Assembly: GCA_029977705.1 (NCBI GenBank) | Contig: JAPOKJ010000021.1 | Location: 1-54,341 of the forward strand | Source of the DNA: Burkholderiales bacterium | GTDB taxonomy: Bacteria; Pseudomonadota; Gammaproteobacteria; Burkholderiales; Burkholderiaceae_E | Reading direction: 5' to 3' | DNA: 54,341 nucleotides | Part shown: in pieces, positions 45,117 to 54,341 of the stretch | Layout: every line of letters starts with the position of its first letter | Numbering within the stretch: the first letter of the stretch is position 1 | Position numbers and translations under genes: made by a program | Notes under the pieces: generated by a model | What the model was told of the DNA's origin: nothing | Database searches by the model: none | What the model saw: only the letters and a program-made list of their open reading frames with translations

Positions 45117-47446
45117 GTCAGGTGCGTATGGATCAGTTCGGCCTCATCAGCGGTATGTCAGGGCGGCTGGGTCTGCGGTTTGCAGTGCTCGGTCTTGCAG
45201 CCTTCTGGCTGGGCACCTCGCCCCGTCCTGCCCCTGCTCAGAGCCAGGCTGCCACTGATCAGCCCTCCGCCGTCCAGGTGGCGGCCGGACCCGAGACCGC
45301 CCAGCCCAATGCCATCGAGGCGGTCAGCAGTTCCCAGCGCGGCAACATCACCTACCTGCGCGTGACCCTGCGCGACCGGCTGCTGATGGAGCCGGGCAGT
45401 TTCTCTGTGGCCAACCCGCCCCGTGTCGCCATCGACTTTCCGAACACCGAGGTTCGCACCCCGCAGAACAGCATCGAATTGAACCAGGGCGATGTGCGCT
45501 CGGTCTCGCTGGTGCAGGCCGGCAACCGTTCGCGGGTGGTGCTCAACCTCAAGCGCCCCCTGACCTACGCCACCTCCCAGGAGGGCAAGGACCTGGTCAT
45601 CACGCTGACGCCCCCGGCGGTGTCGGCCACCGACTCGGCGCCCACCACCGCCTATACATTCACCAAGCCCGAGGACAAGGTCGGCAGCCAGTCTGTGCGC
45701 GACATCGATTTTCGTCGCGGCAAGGACGGCGAGGGCCGTCTGGTGGTTGACCTGTCCGACCCGCGCATCGGTGTCGACATCAAGCAGCAGGGCTCGACGA
45801 TCCTGGTCGACTTCCTCGCCACCCGTCTGCCTGACAACCTGCGCCGACGCCTCGATGTGGGTGACTTCGGCACGCCGGTCAAGTTCGTGCGTGCCGTGCA
45901 GCAGGGCGACAACGCCCGCCTGATCATCGAGCCCACCGGCCTTTGGGAACACAATGCCTACCAAAGCGACAACCAGTTCGTGGTTGAGGTCAAGGCCGTC
46001 AAGGAAGACCCCAACAAGCTGGTCCAAGGCAGTCGCCAGGGCTACCGTGGCGATCGCCTGTCCCTGAACTTCCAGTCGGTCGATGTGCGCGCCCTGTTGC
46101 AGGTGATTGCCGATTTCACCAACCTGAACATCGTCACCAGTGATTCCGTTTCCGGGTCCCTGACCCTGCGGCTCAAGGACGTGCCCTGGGATCAGGCGCT
46201 GGACATCATTCTGCAGTCCAAGGGCCTGGACATGCGCAAGAACGGCAATGTGTTGCTGATCGCGCCGCGTGACGAACTGGCGACCAAGGAAAAGCTCGAA
46301 CTCGAGGCCAAACAGCAGGTGGCTGAACTCGAGCCCCTGCGCACCGCCACCTTCCAGCTCAATTACCAGAAGGCCGAGGTCTTGCAGAAGCTGCTGACCG
46401 ACCAGAAGCAGACGGTTCTGTCCAAGCGTGGCAGCATCGTGGTCGACCAGCGTACCAACAAGTTGTTCGTGCAGGATATCAACAGCCGCCTGGAAGACAT
46501 TGCCCGCCTGATCACGCAGATCGACATTCCGGTGCGGCAGGTCCTGATCGAGGCGCGCATCGTCGAGGCCAACGACCAGTTCTCGCGCTCGCTCGGAGCC
46601 AAGCTCGGCTTCAATGACATTTCCTCGACGGTGTACCGTACCGTCTCGATCACCGACCCGGTCAGCGGTGCGGCAGCGGCCTACAACATTCCCGTCTACG
46701 GGGCCGGCCAGCGCGTGCTGGGCAGTACTTACGGCACGGTTTCGGGCAACCTCACCGGGGCCGCCCAGCTGTCCTCGCAGGCCGGATCGAACATCAGCCC
46801 GGGCACCAATGCAGCGGGCCTGGGCCGTCTGACCGACCTGGCCAACACCAACTTCGTGAATCTGCCGGCCTCCTCGATCAGCGGCGTGAACCCGGCCTCG
46901 TTCGCGATCTCCCTGTTCGGTTCAAGCCTGACCAAGTTTCTGAACCTCGAACTGTCGGCCCTCGAGGCGGACCAGCGCGGCAAGGTCATCTCCTCGCCTC
47001 GCGTCCTGACGGCGGACCAGGGCAAGGCGATCATTGAGCAGGGCACCGAACTGCCCTACCAGGTGGCTACGGCCAGTGGTGCCACGGCGATCACCTTCCG
47101 CAAGGCCAACCTGACCCTTGAAGTGGTGCCCCAGATCACGCCCGAAGGGGCCGTGATCCTCGACGTGAAGGTCAACCGGGACTCGGTGGGCATTCAGACG
47201 CCCTCCGGCTTTGCCATCAATACCCGTCGTGTGGCGACCCAGGTGCTGGTCGAAAACGGCGGGACCGTCGTCATCGGCGGCGTTTATGAGCAAACCGAGC
47301 GCAACACCACCAACAAGGTGCCGGTGCTGGGCGATGTACCGGTGCTGGGCAACCTGTTCAAGAACAACACGCGCCAGAACGACCGCACCGAGTTGCTGGT
47401 GTTCCTGACGCCCCGGATCGTCACCGATGGTCCGAGCGTGCGCTAA
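45113..47446 (+). CDS. pilQ: type IV pilus secretin PilQ
   Basis: Encodes 777 residues. PilQ is the outer-membrane pore for the pilus. In order there are a signal peptide (ending near PAPAQ), AMIN domains around residues 60-290, an STN/N0 domain (FQSVDVRALLQVIADFTNLN), an N1/KH-like domain, and the secretin domain with LTADQGKAIIEQGTELPYQV, VENGGTVVIGGVYEQ and VPVLGDVPVLGNLF. An extended loop rich in Gly, Ser, Thr and Asn in the secretin part (around 46730-46880) looks variable. An in-frame ATG at 45128 is a possible shorter start. Confidence 0.96.
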   Translation: MSQVRMDQFGLISGMSGRLGLRFAVLGLAAFWLGTSPRPAPAQSQAATDQPSAVQVAAGPETAQPNAIEAVSSSQRGNITYLRVTLRDRLLMEPGSFSVANPPRVAIDFPNTEVRTPQNSIELNQGDVRSVSLVQAGNRSRVVLNLKRPLTYATSQEGKDLVITLTPPAVSATDSAPTTAYTFTKPEDKVGSQSVRDIDFRRGKDGEGRLVVDLSDPRIGVDIKQQGSTILVDFLATRLPDNLRRRLDVGDFGTPVKFVRAVQQGDNARLIIEPTGLWEHNAYQSDNQFVVEVKAVKEDPNKLVQGSRQGYRGDRLSLNFQSVDVRALLQVIADFTNLNIVTSDSVSGSLTLRLKDVPWDQALDIILQSKGLDMRKNGNVLLIAPRDELATKEKLELEAKQQVAELEPLRTATFQLNYQKAEVLQKLLTDQKQTVLSKRGSIVVDQRTNKLFVQDINSRLEDIARLITQIDIPVRQVLIEARIVEANDQFSRSLGAKLGFNDISSTVYRTVSITDPVSGAAAAYNIPVYGAGQRVLGSTYGTVSGNLTGAAQLSSQAGSNISPGTNAAGLGRLTDLANTNFVNLPASSISGVNPASFAISLFGSSLTKFLNLELSALEADQRGKVISSPRVLTADQGKAIIEQGTELPYQVATASGATAITFRKANLTLEVVPQITPEGAVILDVKVNRDSVGIQTPSGFAINTRRVATQVLVENGGTVVIGGVYEQTERNTTNKVPVLGDVPVLGNLFKNNTRQNDRTELLVFLTPRIVTDGPSVR

Positions 47447-47476
47447 GGCCTGGTGAACACAAGGTATCAGAACAAG

Positions 47477-49411
47477 ATGAATCGACTCCTCAAGACAATC
47501 GGACGCTGGGCCGGCCTGGCCTTCACGGCCTCCTTGCTGGCTTCCTGCAGCGGGCAGGGCGCAGGCGCGGGCGGCAGCGGTGATGTCGGTACCACGGCCA
47601 AGTCTGCGCTGGCCGCCTCCCTGGTGCTGGTGGCCGACTCTACCTCCCTGGACTCGGATGGTCGCAAGACGGTCACCGTGACGGCTACCACCAAGAACTC
47701 GGACAATGTGGTGCTCAAGGGGGCGACGGTCTCGTTCTCGACCACCGATGGGGGTACCTCCCTGACGCCATCAGCCACCACGACTGATGCCAGCGGTACC
47801 ATCACGCTGGCCGTCAAGACCACGGACAAGACCACCCGGACCATCACCATCACCGCCAAGAGCGAGAGCCTGACCAGCACCATCGACTTGCAGGTGCTGG
47901 GCACCACGCTGACCATCAATGGCCCGACCGGTCTGGGCTTCAATTCGTCGGCCGATTACACCGTGGTGATCAAGGATTCCGGGGGCAATCCAGTCCCTGG
48001 CAAGGCGGTGGTGCTGACCACGCAAAACACCGTGACCACCCCACCGCCTGTGACGGACAGTCAGGGACAGACGATTTTCCGGCTCACCGGCAGCAAGTCG
48101 GGCGATGACATCGTACGGGTCTCTGCCCTCGGGACGGCCGCCACCCAAACGGTCACGGTGACCTCTCGCCAACTCGGCTTCGAGACCCCGGCTGCCCTGG
48201 CTGAGTTCCTGGTCGGGTCAAGCCCGTCCGGGAACGTGGTGACGTTGCGGCTGACTGACAATGGCGTGCCGGTGACCGACACGGCGATCAACTTGGTCTC
48301 GACCCGAGGGACGGTGACCAATCTGGCTGGCGCCGTTATGAGTTCGGACAATCCGGACCCGACCGGCCGCGTCAGCTTCCGTGTTCAATCGCCCAGCGCC
48401 GGGATTGCCACCCTCACCGCGACGGCGGGCAGTATCGTGGTCTCCCAAAAAATCGAATTCGTGGCCCGCACCCCGTCCCAGGTCACGCTGCAGGCGGGCC
48501 CGAGTGTGGTCGGTGTCAACCTGACCGCTGCCTCCAGCAACGCTTCCCAGTTGATTGCACGGGTCACCGACGGTACGAATCCGGTCAAGGGCGTGCGCGT
48601 CAACTTCAGCGCCTTGGCCGATCCGAGTGGCGGTCGTATCGAACCGGCCTTCGCCCTGACCGATAGTTATGGGCAGGCGACCGCCTCGTTCATCGCCGGT
48701 GCGATCCCCACCGGCAACGACTTGGTGGTTTTGCAGGCGGCCGTGCCGACGTCCAGCGGCCCCGCAGTCACACCGGCGACCGCGCGGCTGACGGTGGCTC
48801 AGCAGGAGATATCGATTCGTCTCGGGGCTGCCAACAAGATCGCCATCGATGACAAGAACACCTCCAAATACATACACCCGCACACGGTACTGGTCACCGA
48901 CAGTGCAGGCCGGCCGATTTCTGGTGCCAAGGTCACCGTCTCCGTGCAGTCCTTGCGCTATTTCAAGGGCGAATACGTCCAGGGAACAGCGGCGTGGTTT
49001 CCGCAGTACTACGCGATCTGCCCCAGCGAGGACACCAACCTCAATGGCCTCCTGGACCTGCCGGGCGAGGACTTGAACGGCAGCGGTTATCTGGAGCCGG
49101 GCAATGTCGCTGCGGCAGCGGTGACCTCGACCAACTCCCTTACAGGGTCGGACGGCTTTGCAACGATCGAACTGAGTTATCCCAAGGTCTACAGCCTCTG
49201 GACCGAGGTGGCCGTCACGGTGTCGATTCTGGCGCCCTCCGGCACCGAGGCCAAGCAGACCGTCAGCACCTTGCTGGCGGTGCTGGCCTCCGACGTGACC
49301 GATATCACCACCGCGCCCCCGGGACGGGCTTACGCGCCCCCCGCCCAGGGGCTGCCCGGCTGGAACGGTTCGCCGTTCGGTCGGGATGCGGATTGCAGCA
49401 ACCCGAACTGA
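47477..49411 (+). CDS. lipoprotein with about five Ig-like (Big_1/invasin-like) domains
   Basis: About 644 residues, between pilQ and aroK. The lipobox LASC follows a signal peptide (MNRLLKTIGRWAGLAFTASL). The rest is beta-sandwich repeats of roughly 90-100 residues with the spaced pattern Val-Thr-Val-Thr ... G.xVxFS..., for example VSFSTTDGGTSLTPS, VVLTTQNTVTTPP and NLVSTRGTVTNL, best explained as Ig-like Big_1 domains. In the last domain, 49028-49099 encodes EDTNLNGLLD and EDLNGSGYLEPG, resembling calcium-binding EF-hand loops. The alternative GTG start is 47453. It starts about 30 bp after pilQ and overlaps aroK by 26 bp, so it is probably in the pil-aro transcript. A role with pili or at the surface is inference. 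Confidence 0.85.
   Translation: MNRLLKTIGRWAGLAFTASLLASCSGQGAGAGGSGDVGTTAKSALAASLVLVADSTSLDSDGRKTVTVTATTKNSDNVVLKGATVSFSTTDGGTSLTPSATTTDASGTITLAVKTTDKTTRTITITAKSESLTSTIDLQVLGTTLTINGPTGLGFNSSADYTVVIKDSGGNPVPGKAVVLTTQNTVTTPPPVTDSQGQTIFRLTGSKSGDDIVRVSALGTAATQTVTVTSRQLGFETPAALAEFLVGSSPSGNVVTLRLTDNGVPVTDTAINLVSTRGTVTNLAGAVMSSDNPDPTGRVSFRVQSPSAGIATLTATAGSIVVSQKIEFVARTPSQVTLQAGPSVVGVNLTAASSNASQLIARVTDGTNPVKGVRVNFSALADPSGGRIEPAFALTDSYGQATASFIAGAIPTGNDLVVLQAAVPTSSGPAVTPATARLTVAQQEISIRLGAANKIAIDDKNTSKYIHPHTVLVTDSAGRPISGAKVTVSVQSLRYFKGEYVQGTAAWFPQYYAICPSEDTNLNGLLDLPGEDLNGSGYLEPGNVAAAAVTSTNSLTGSDGFATIELSYPKVYSLWTEVAVTVSILAPSGTEAKQTVSTLLAVLASDVTDITTAPPGRAYAPPAQGLPGWNGSPFGRDADCSNPN
49028..49099 (+). other. 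EF-hand-like acidic Asn/Asp motif in the Ig-like lipoprotein
   Basis: Codes for EDTNLNGLLD and EDLNGSGYLEPG, two DxNxNG-type segments separated by LPG. This pattern is typical of calcium-binding loops of extracellular adhesins and dockerin-like modules. Function is inferred from pattern only. Confidence 0.5.
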
Positions 49412-49976
49412 CCCGAAATCGGTGGAGACTGCTTCCCCTGCCCCGGAGCAGGCCGGTCGGGTGTTCCTGGTGGGCATGCCCGGCTCGGGCAAGTCGACCA
49501 TCGGCAAGCGTCTGGCGAGCAAGCTGGGCTATCGCTTCATCGATGCCGACCGCGAACTCGAGGCCCGCTGCGGCGTGCCGATTCCGACCATCTTCGACCT
49601 GGAAGGCGAGGAAGGGTTCCGGCGCCGTGAAGCAGCCCTGATCGAGGACATCTCCCATGTTGAGGGGATCGTGCTGGCAACCGGCGGCGGTGCCATCCTG
49701 CGCGAGGAAAACCGGCGCGTCCTGCATGAGCGCGGCTTTGTCATCTATCTGGAAACGCCGATTGCCGAGCTGATGCACCGCCTGCGCAACGACACCCAGC
49801 GGCCCCTGCTGGCCGGGGGCGATCCGCGTCGCAAGCTGGAAGCCCTGGCCCAGGTGCGCCTGCCGCTGTATGCATCGGTGGCACACCTGACGATCGCTTC
49901 GGCGCGCCAGAGTGCCCAGGCGCTGACCCTCTCTATAATGGCCCGGCTGCCCCCAGCCTTTCAGCCCAAGCCATGA
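49386..49976 (+). CDS. aroK: shikimate kinase
   Basis: Encodes 196 residues. It phosphorylates shikimate in aromatic amino acid synthesis. The P-loop is GMPGSGKS (30-37), shikimate-binding residues lie in FIDADRELE, and [11 protein letters not shown] holds the next conserved block; the lid arginines are in RNDTQRPLL. The chosen ATG overlaps the lipoprotein gene by 26 bp. A GTG at 49422, after that gene's stop, would shorten the N-terminus by 12 residues and is plausible because the first 20 residues are not conserved. It overlaps aroB (ATGA). Confidence 0.95.
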   Translation: MRIAATRTDPKSVETASPAPEQAGRVFLVGMPGSGKSTIGKRLASKLGYRFIDADRELEARCGVPIPTIFDLEGEEGFRRREAALIEDISHVEGIVLATGGGAILREENRRVLHERGFVIYLETPIAELMHRLRNDTQRPLLAGGDPRRKLEALAQVRLPLYASVAHLTIASARQSAQALTLSIMARLPPAFQPKP

Positions 49977-51070
49977 TCCGACTCGATGTCTCCCTTGCCG
50001 AACGAAGCTACCCGATCCTGATCGGGGACGGCCTGCTCGAGGCGCCCCTGCCCGCATTGCAGGCGCTGGCGAGCGGGCGGCAGGTGGCGATCGTCTCCAA
50101 TCCGGCCATCTTTGCGCTGTACGGGGCGTCCACGCGGCGCTGCCTGGGTGCCGATGGCGCCGCAGGGCCCAGTCAGGTACTCGATATCCTGTTGCCGGAC
50201 GGCGAGGCGCACAAGGACTGGGACAGCCTGAACCTGATTTTCGATGCCCTGCTGGCGGCCCGTTTTGACCGGCACTGCCTGCTGCTGGCCCTGGGCGGGG
50301 GCGTCATCGGCGACATGACCGGCTTTGCGGCGGCGGTGTACCAGCGCGGCGTCGAGTTCGTGCAGATCCCCACGACCTTGCTGGCCCAGGTCGACTCCTC
50401 GGTCGGGGGCAAGACCGCGATCAACCACCCCCTGGGCAAGAACATGATCGGCGCCTTCCACCAGCCACGCCTGGTGCTGGCCGATGTGGCAACGCTCAGG
50501 ACGCTGCCGCCCCGGGAGTTGTCGGCCGGCCTGGCGGAGATGCTCAAGCACGGCGCGATTGCCGATCCGGCCTATTTCGACCGACTGCTGACCGACCTGG
50601 CGGCCCTGAAGGCCTGCGAGCCTCGGGCGATGATGGCAGCGGTCGAGCGCTCGTGTCAGATCAAGGCGCAGGTGGTGGCCCAGGATGAGCGCGAATCAGG
50701 GCTGCGCGCGATCCTCAACTTCGGCCACACCTTCGGTCATGCCATTGAGGCCGGCCTGGGTTACGGCCAGTGGTTGCATGGCGAGGCGGTGGGCGCTGGC
50801 ATGGTGATGGCGGCCGATCTGTCGCAGCGTCTGGGCCTGATCACTGATCAGGATGTGGCGCGCATCCGCAGCGCCAACCAGGCGGCTGGCCTTCCAGTGG
50901 CAGGGCCGGCCTGGCCCCCCGAACGCTACCTTGAGTTGATGTCCGGCGACAAGAAGTCGGAGCAGGGCACCCCCAAGTTCGTGCTGCTCTCCCCGTTTGG
51001 CAAGGCGGTGGTGCGCAAGGTGCCCGACGAGCCCCTGCGACAGACACTTCAGGCCTGCGTCCAGGCCTGA
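49973..51070 (+). CDS. aroB: 3-dehydroquinate synthase
   Basis: Encodes 365 residues. It closes the carbocycle of the shikimate pathway using NAD and a divalent metal. NAD/substrate loops [19 protein letters not shown] and [19 protein letters not shown], and the metal ligands in [20 protein letters not shown] and [11 protein letters not shown] are all present. The start overlaps aroK by 4 bp. The pair aroK-aroB downstream of pilQ is standard in Betaproteobacteria and Gammaproteobacteria. Confidence 0.97.
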   Translation: MIRLDVSLAERSYPILIGDGLLEAPLPALQALASGRQVAIVSNPAIFALYGASTRRCLGADGAAGPSQVLDILLPDGEAHKDWDSLNLIFDALLAARFDRHCLLLALGGGVIGDMTGFAAAVYQRGVEFVQIPTTLLAQVDSSVGGKTAINHPLGKNMIGAFHQPRLVLADVATLRTLPPRELSAGLAEMLKHGAIADPAYFDRLLTDLAALKACEPRAMMAAVERSCQIKAQVVAQDERESGLRAILNFGHTFGHAIEAGLGYGQWLHGEAVGAGMVMAADLSQRLGLITDQDVARIRSANQAAGLPVAGPAWPPERYLELMSGDKKSEQGTPKFVLLSPFGKAVVRKVPDEPLRQTLQACVQA

Positions 51071-51100
51071 TCCGGCCCGGACCTCTCGTTCCTGTTGGGT

Positions 51101-52291
51101 ATGGACAAGGTCTTGACCGACAGTGAGCGACCCCCCGACCCGACCCCGCCGGGTCTCGCGCCCTATGCGGCCGACCCGGCCCGGGCACGCCGCCAGCACG
51201 ATGAGCAGGTGATCGGCATCCGCGCCCAGAAGAGCCTGCACCGCTCCGAGTTCCAGCGCGATCGGGACCGCATCATCCACAGCGCAGCCTTCCGGCGCCT
51301 GGAGTACAAGACCCAGGTCTTCATCAATCATGAAGGGGACCACTTCCGCACCCGCCTGACCCATTCCCTGGAGGTGGCACAGATCGCCCGCTCGGTCGCA
51401 CGCCACCTGCGCCTGAACGAGGACCTGACCGAGGCGATCGCGCTGGCCCACGACCTGGGCCATACGCCCTTCGGCCATGCCGGCCAGGATGCGCTGAACC
51501 AGTGCATGAGTGGACACGGCGGATTCGAGCACAACCTGCAGTCGCTGCGGGTGGTGGACCAGCTCGAGCAGCGCTACGCAGCCTTTGATGGCCTGAACCT
51601 GTGCTTCGAGACCCGCGAGGGCATTCTCAAGCATTGCTCGCGCAACCAGGCGCGCCTTCTGGGCGAAGTGGGTCAACGCTTCCTGGATGGCGGCCAGCCC
51701 GGGCTGGAGGCGCAACTGGCCAATCTGGCCGACGAGATTGCCTACAACAACCACGATATCGAGGATGGCCTTCGCGCCGGGCTGCTGCAGCCTGAAGCGC
51801 TGATGGAACTGGCGCTGGTTGCCGAGGCGGTGCGTGGCATCCAGGCGCAGTACGGCGAATTGCCGCGTCGCCGCTGGGTCGGCGAGTTGCAGCGCCGCCT
51901 GATCGATGCCATGGTCTCCGACCTGATCGACACCAGTGCTGCCGCCTTGCAGCGCAGCGCACCGGCCAGCATGGCGGCGGTGCGGCGTTCGCCCGCCATC
52001 TTCGCGTTCTCGCCGGCGATGCACGCCCAGGTGGTGGAGATGAAGCAGTTTCTGCGCCGTCACCTGTACCGCCATCCGGCGGTGTCCTCGAAGATGGCCG
52101 AGGCGCATCGGGTGCTCACCGACCTGTTCCGGCACTTTCATGCCCATCCGGGCGACCTGCCCGAGGAGCACCGCGTACGCTTTGAGGAACAGGGAGAGCG
52201 GGCACTTGCAGACTACCTGGCAGGCATGACCGACCGCTTCGCGCTCAAGGAGGCGCGACGCCTGGGCATCGCGATCGACCTGCTGGCCTGA
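51101..52291 (+). CDS. dgt: deoxyguanosinetriphosphate triphosphohydrolase-like protein (HD domain)
   Basis: Encodes 396 residues. It probably cleaves dGTP or another dNTP to the nucleoside plus triphosphate. The HD-domain ligands are in RLTHSLEVAQIARSVARH, the motif AHDLGHTPFGHAGQDAL, and NLADEIAYNNHDIEDGL. Arg/Lys-rich IHSAAFRRLEYKTQVF near the start is the dGTPase-family signature. The ATG at 51101 follows a TTG at 51095; neither has a clear ribosome binding site. It is 30 bp after aroB. Confidence 0.94.
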   Translation: MDKVLTDSERPPDPTPPGLAPYAADPARARRQHDEQVIGIRAQKSLHRSEFQRDRDRIIHSAAFRRLEYKTQVFINHEGDHFRTRLTHSLEVAQIARSVARHLRLNEDLTEAIALAHDLGHTPFGHAGQDALNQCMSGHGGFEHNLQSLRVVDQLEQRYAAFDGLNLCFETREGILKHCSRNQARLLGEVGQRFLDGGQPGLEAQLANLADEIAYNNHDIEDGLRAGLLQPEALMELALVAEAVRGIQAQYGELPRRRWVGELQRRLIDAMVSDLIDTSAAALQRSAPASMAAVRRSPAIFAFSPAMHAQVVEMKQFLRRHLYRHPAVSSKMAEAHRVLTDLFRHFHAHPGDLPEEHRVRFEEQGERALADYLAGMTDRFALKEARRLGIAIDLLA

Positions 52292-52338
52292 GGGCGGTTC
52301 CGGGGTGCAGGTCCATTTCGCCGGGCACTGTCTCGAAA

Positions 52339-52370
52339 TTGTCAATTGGGCAGGGAATTGGCGCTATACT
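52339..52370 (+). promoter_or_regulatory. possible promoter of gltB
   Basis: TATACT (52365-52370, five of six) is preceded by TTGTCA (52339-52344, four of six), but the spacing is 20 bp, longer than ideal. The -10 box is good, so an activator-dependent promoter is likely. Transcription would start near 52377. Confidence 0.45.
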
Positions 52371-52420
52371 CCCCAGTCCCTTTGTCATTTTTTGCTGCAC
52401 TGCACTTCGGCGTGGCCGGG

Positions 52421-52452
52421 CGCGGACAGGTAGCCCCTGTCGCCGCGTTTTT
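52421..52452 (+). promoter_or_regulatory. terminator-like hairpin (attenuator candidate) in the gltB leader
   Basis: CGCGGACAGG (52421-52430) pairs with CCTGT (52436-52440) and CCGCG (52443-52447), with a CG bulge and TAGCC loop, followed by five T residues (52448-52452). CGGACAG (52423-52429) is also fully complementary to CTGTCCG at 52458-52464, so the terminator arm has an alternative partner. The hairpin lies about 107 bp before the gltB start. Confidence 0.55.
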
Positions 52453-52558
52453 GGCGTCTGTCCGGCAATCGGCCGGCACCTACAGGCGTGGTCACATCGC
52501 AACAGGCCCTTGAGCCGGGTCTGGGAAGGCGCAGGAACAGCATCGCCAGGTTCCCGCC

Positions 52559-54341
<1,783 letters not shown>

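Noticed and set aside
52388-52393. Run of six T residues in the gltB leader as a terminator
   Set aside because: No stable stem precedes it; the hairpin with a T-run at 52421-52452 is the only good candidate.

Overview
The window is a chromosomal segment of a high-GC betaproteobacterium, most likely a member of the Burkholderiales. The genus cannot be fixed from the sequence. The evidence is the housekeeping gene order (ribosomal block through rplQ; hemB, engB, cytochrome c4, msrPQ, lysA, lptM, cyaY, mrcA, pilMNOPQ, aroK, aroB, dgt, gltB), the Burkholderiales-like ribosomal protein sequences, the Ala/Pro/Arg-rich tail on S3 and an orphan Bug/TctC-type binding protein. There is no insertion sequence, prophage, CRISPR array, tRNA or rRNA.

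Region 1 (1-14736) is metabolic and transport. It holds a 5'-truncated beta-propeller lipoprotein, a YbfB/YjiJ-type MFS transporter and rlmJ on the plus strand. On the minus strand follows a compact run transcribed glcB (malate synthase G) - YchJ-type protein - Bug-type periplasmic binding protein - exported metallo-beta-lactamase-fold hydrolase. A second minus-strand unit is phnD-phnC-phnE-phnE (phosphonate-type ABC importer, every junction overlapping) followed by a GMC flavoprotein dehydrogenase. A divergent EamA-type exporter closes the region.

Region 2 (14737-29545) is a fused S10-spc-alpha ribosomal cluster: rplC-rplD-rplW-rplB-rpsS-rplV-rpsC-rplP-rpmC-rpsQ, then rplN-rplX-rplE-rpsN-rpsH-rplF-rplR-rpsE-rpmD-rplO-secY-infA-rpmJ-rpsM-rpsK-rpsD-rpoA-rplQ. 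rpsJ is not at the head; the cluster starts at rplC from its own strong sigma70-type promoter. A second such promoter lies in a 352-bp gap before rplN. Both promoters have a GC-rich inverted repeat at the -35 box. The cluster ends in a textbook intrinsic terminator after rplQ.

Region 3 (29546-32237) is the least explained part. It holds three tightly linked genes for exported proteins I do not recognise, the first carrying six exact 17-residue repeats, followed by a 243-bp non-coding stretch with three successive hairpins.

Region 4 (32238-54341) is housekeeping: a CorA-type transporter and hemB, engB diverging from a dihaem cytochrome c4, the msrP/msrQ periplasmic methionine sulfoxide repair pair, lysA and lptM diverging from cyaY, and mrcA (PBP1A) diverging from pilMNOPQ (type IV pilus alignment complex and secretin). 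The pil operon runs into an unusual lipoprotein of about five Ig-like domains, then aroK, aroB and dgt. The window ends inside gltB, whose leader contains a terminator-like hairpin with an alternative pairing partner.
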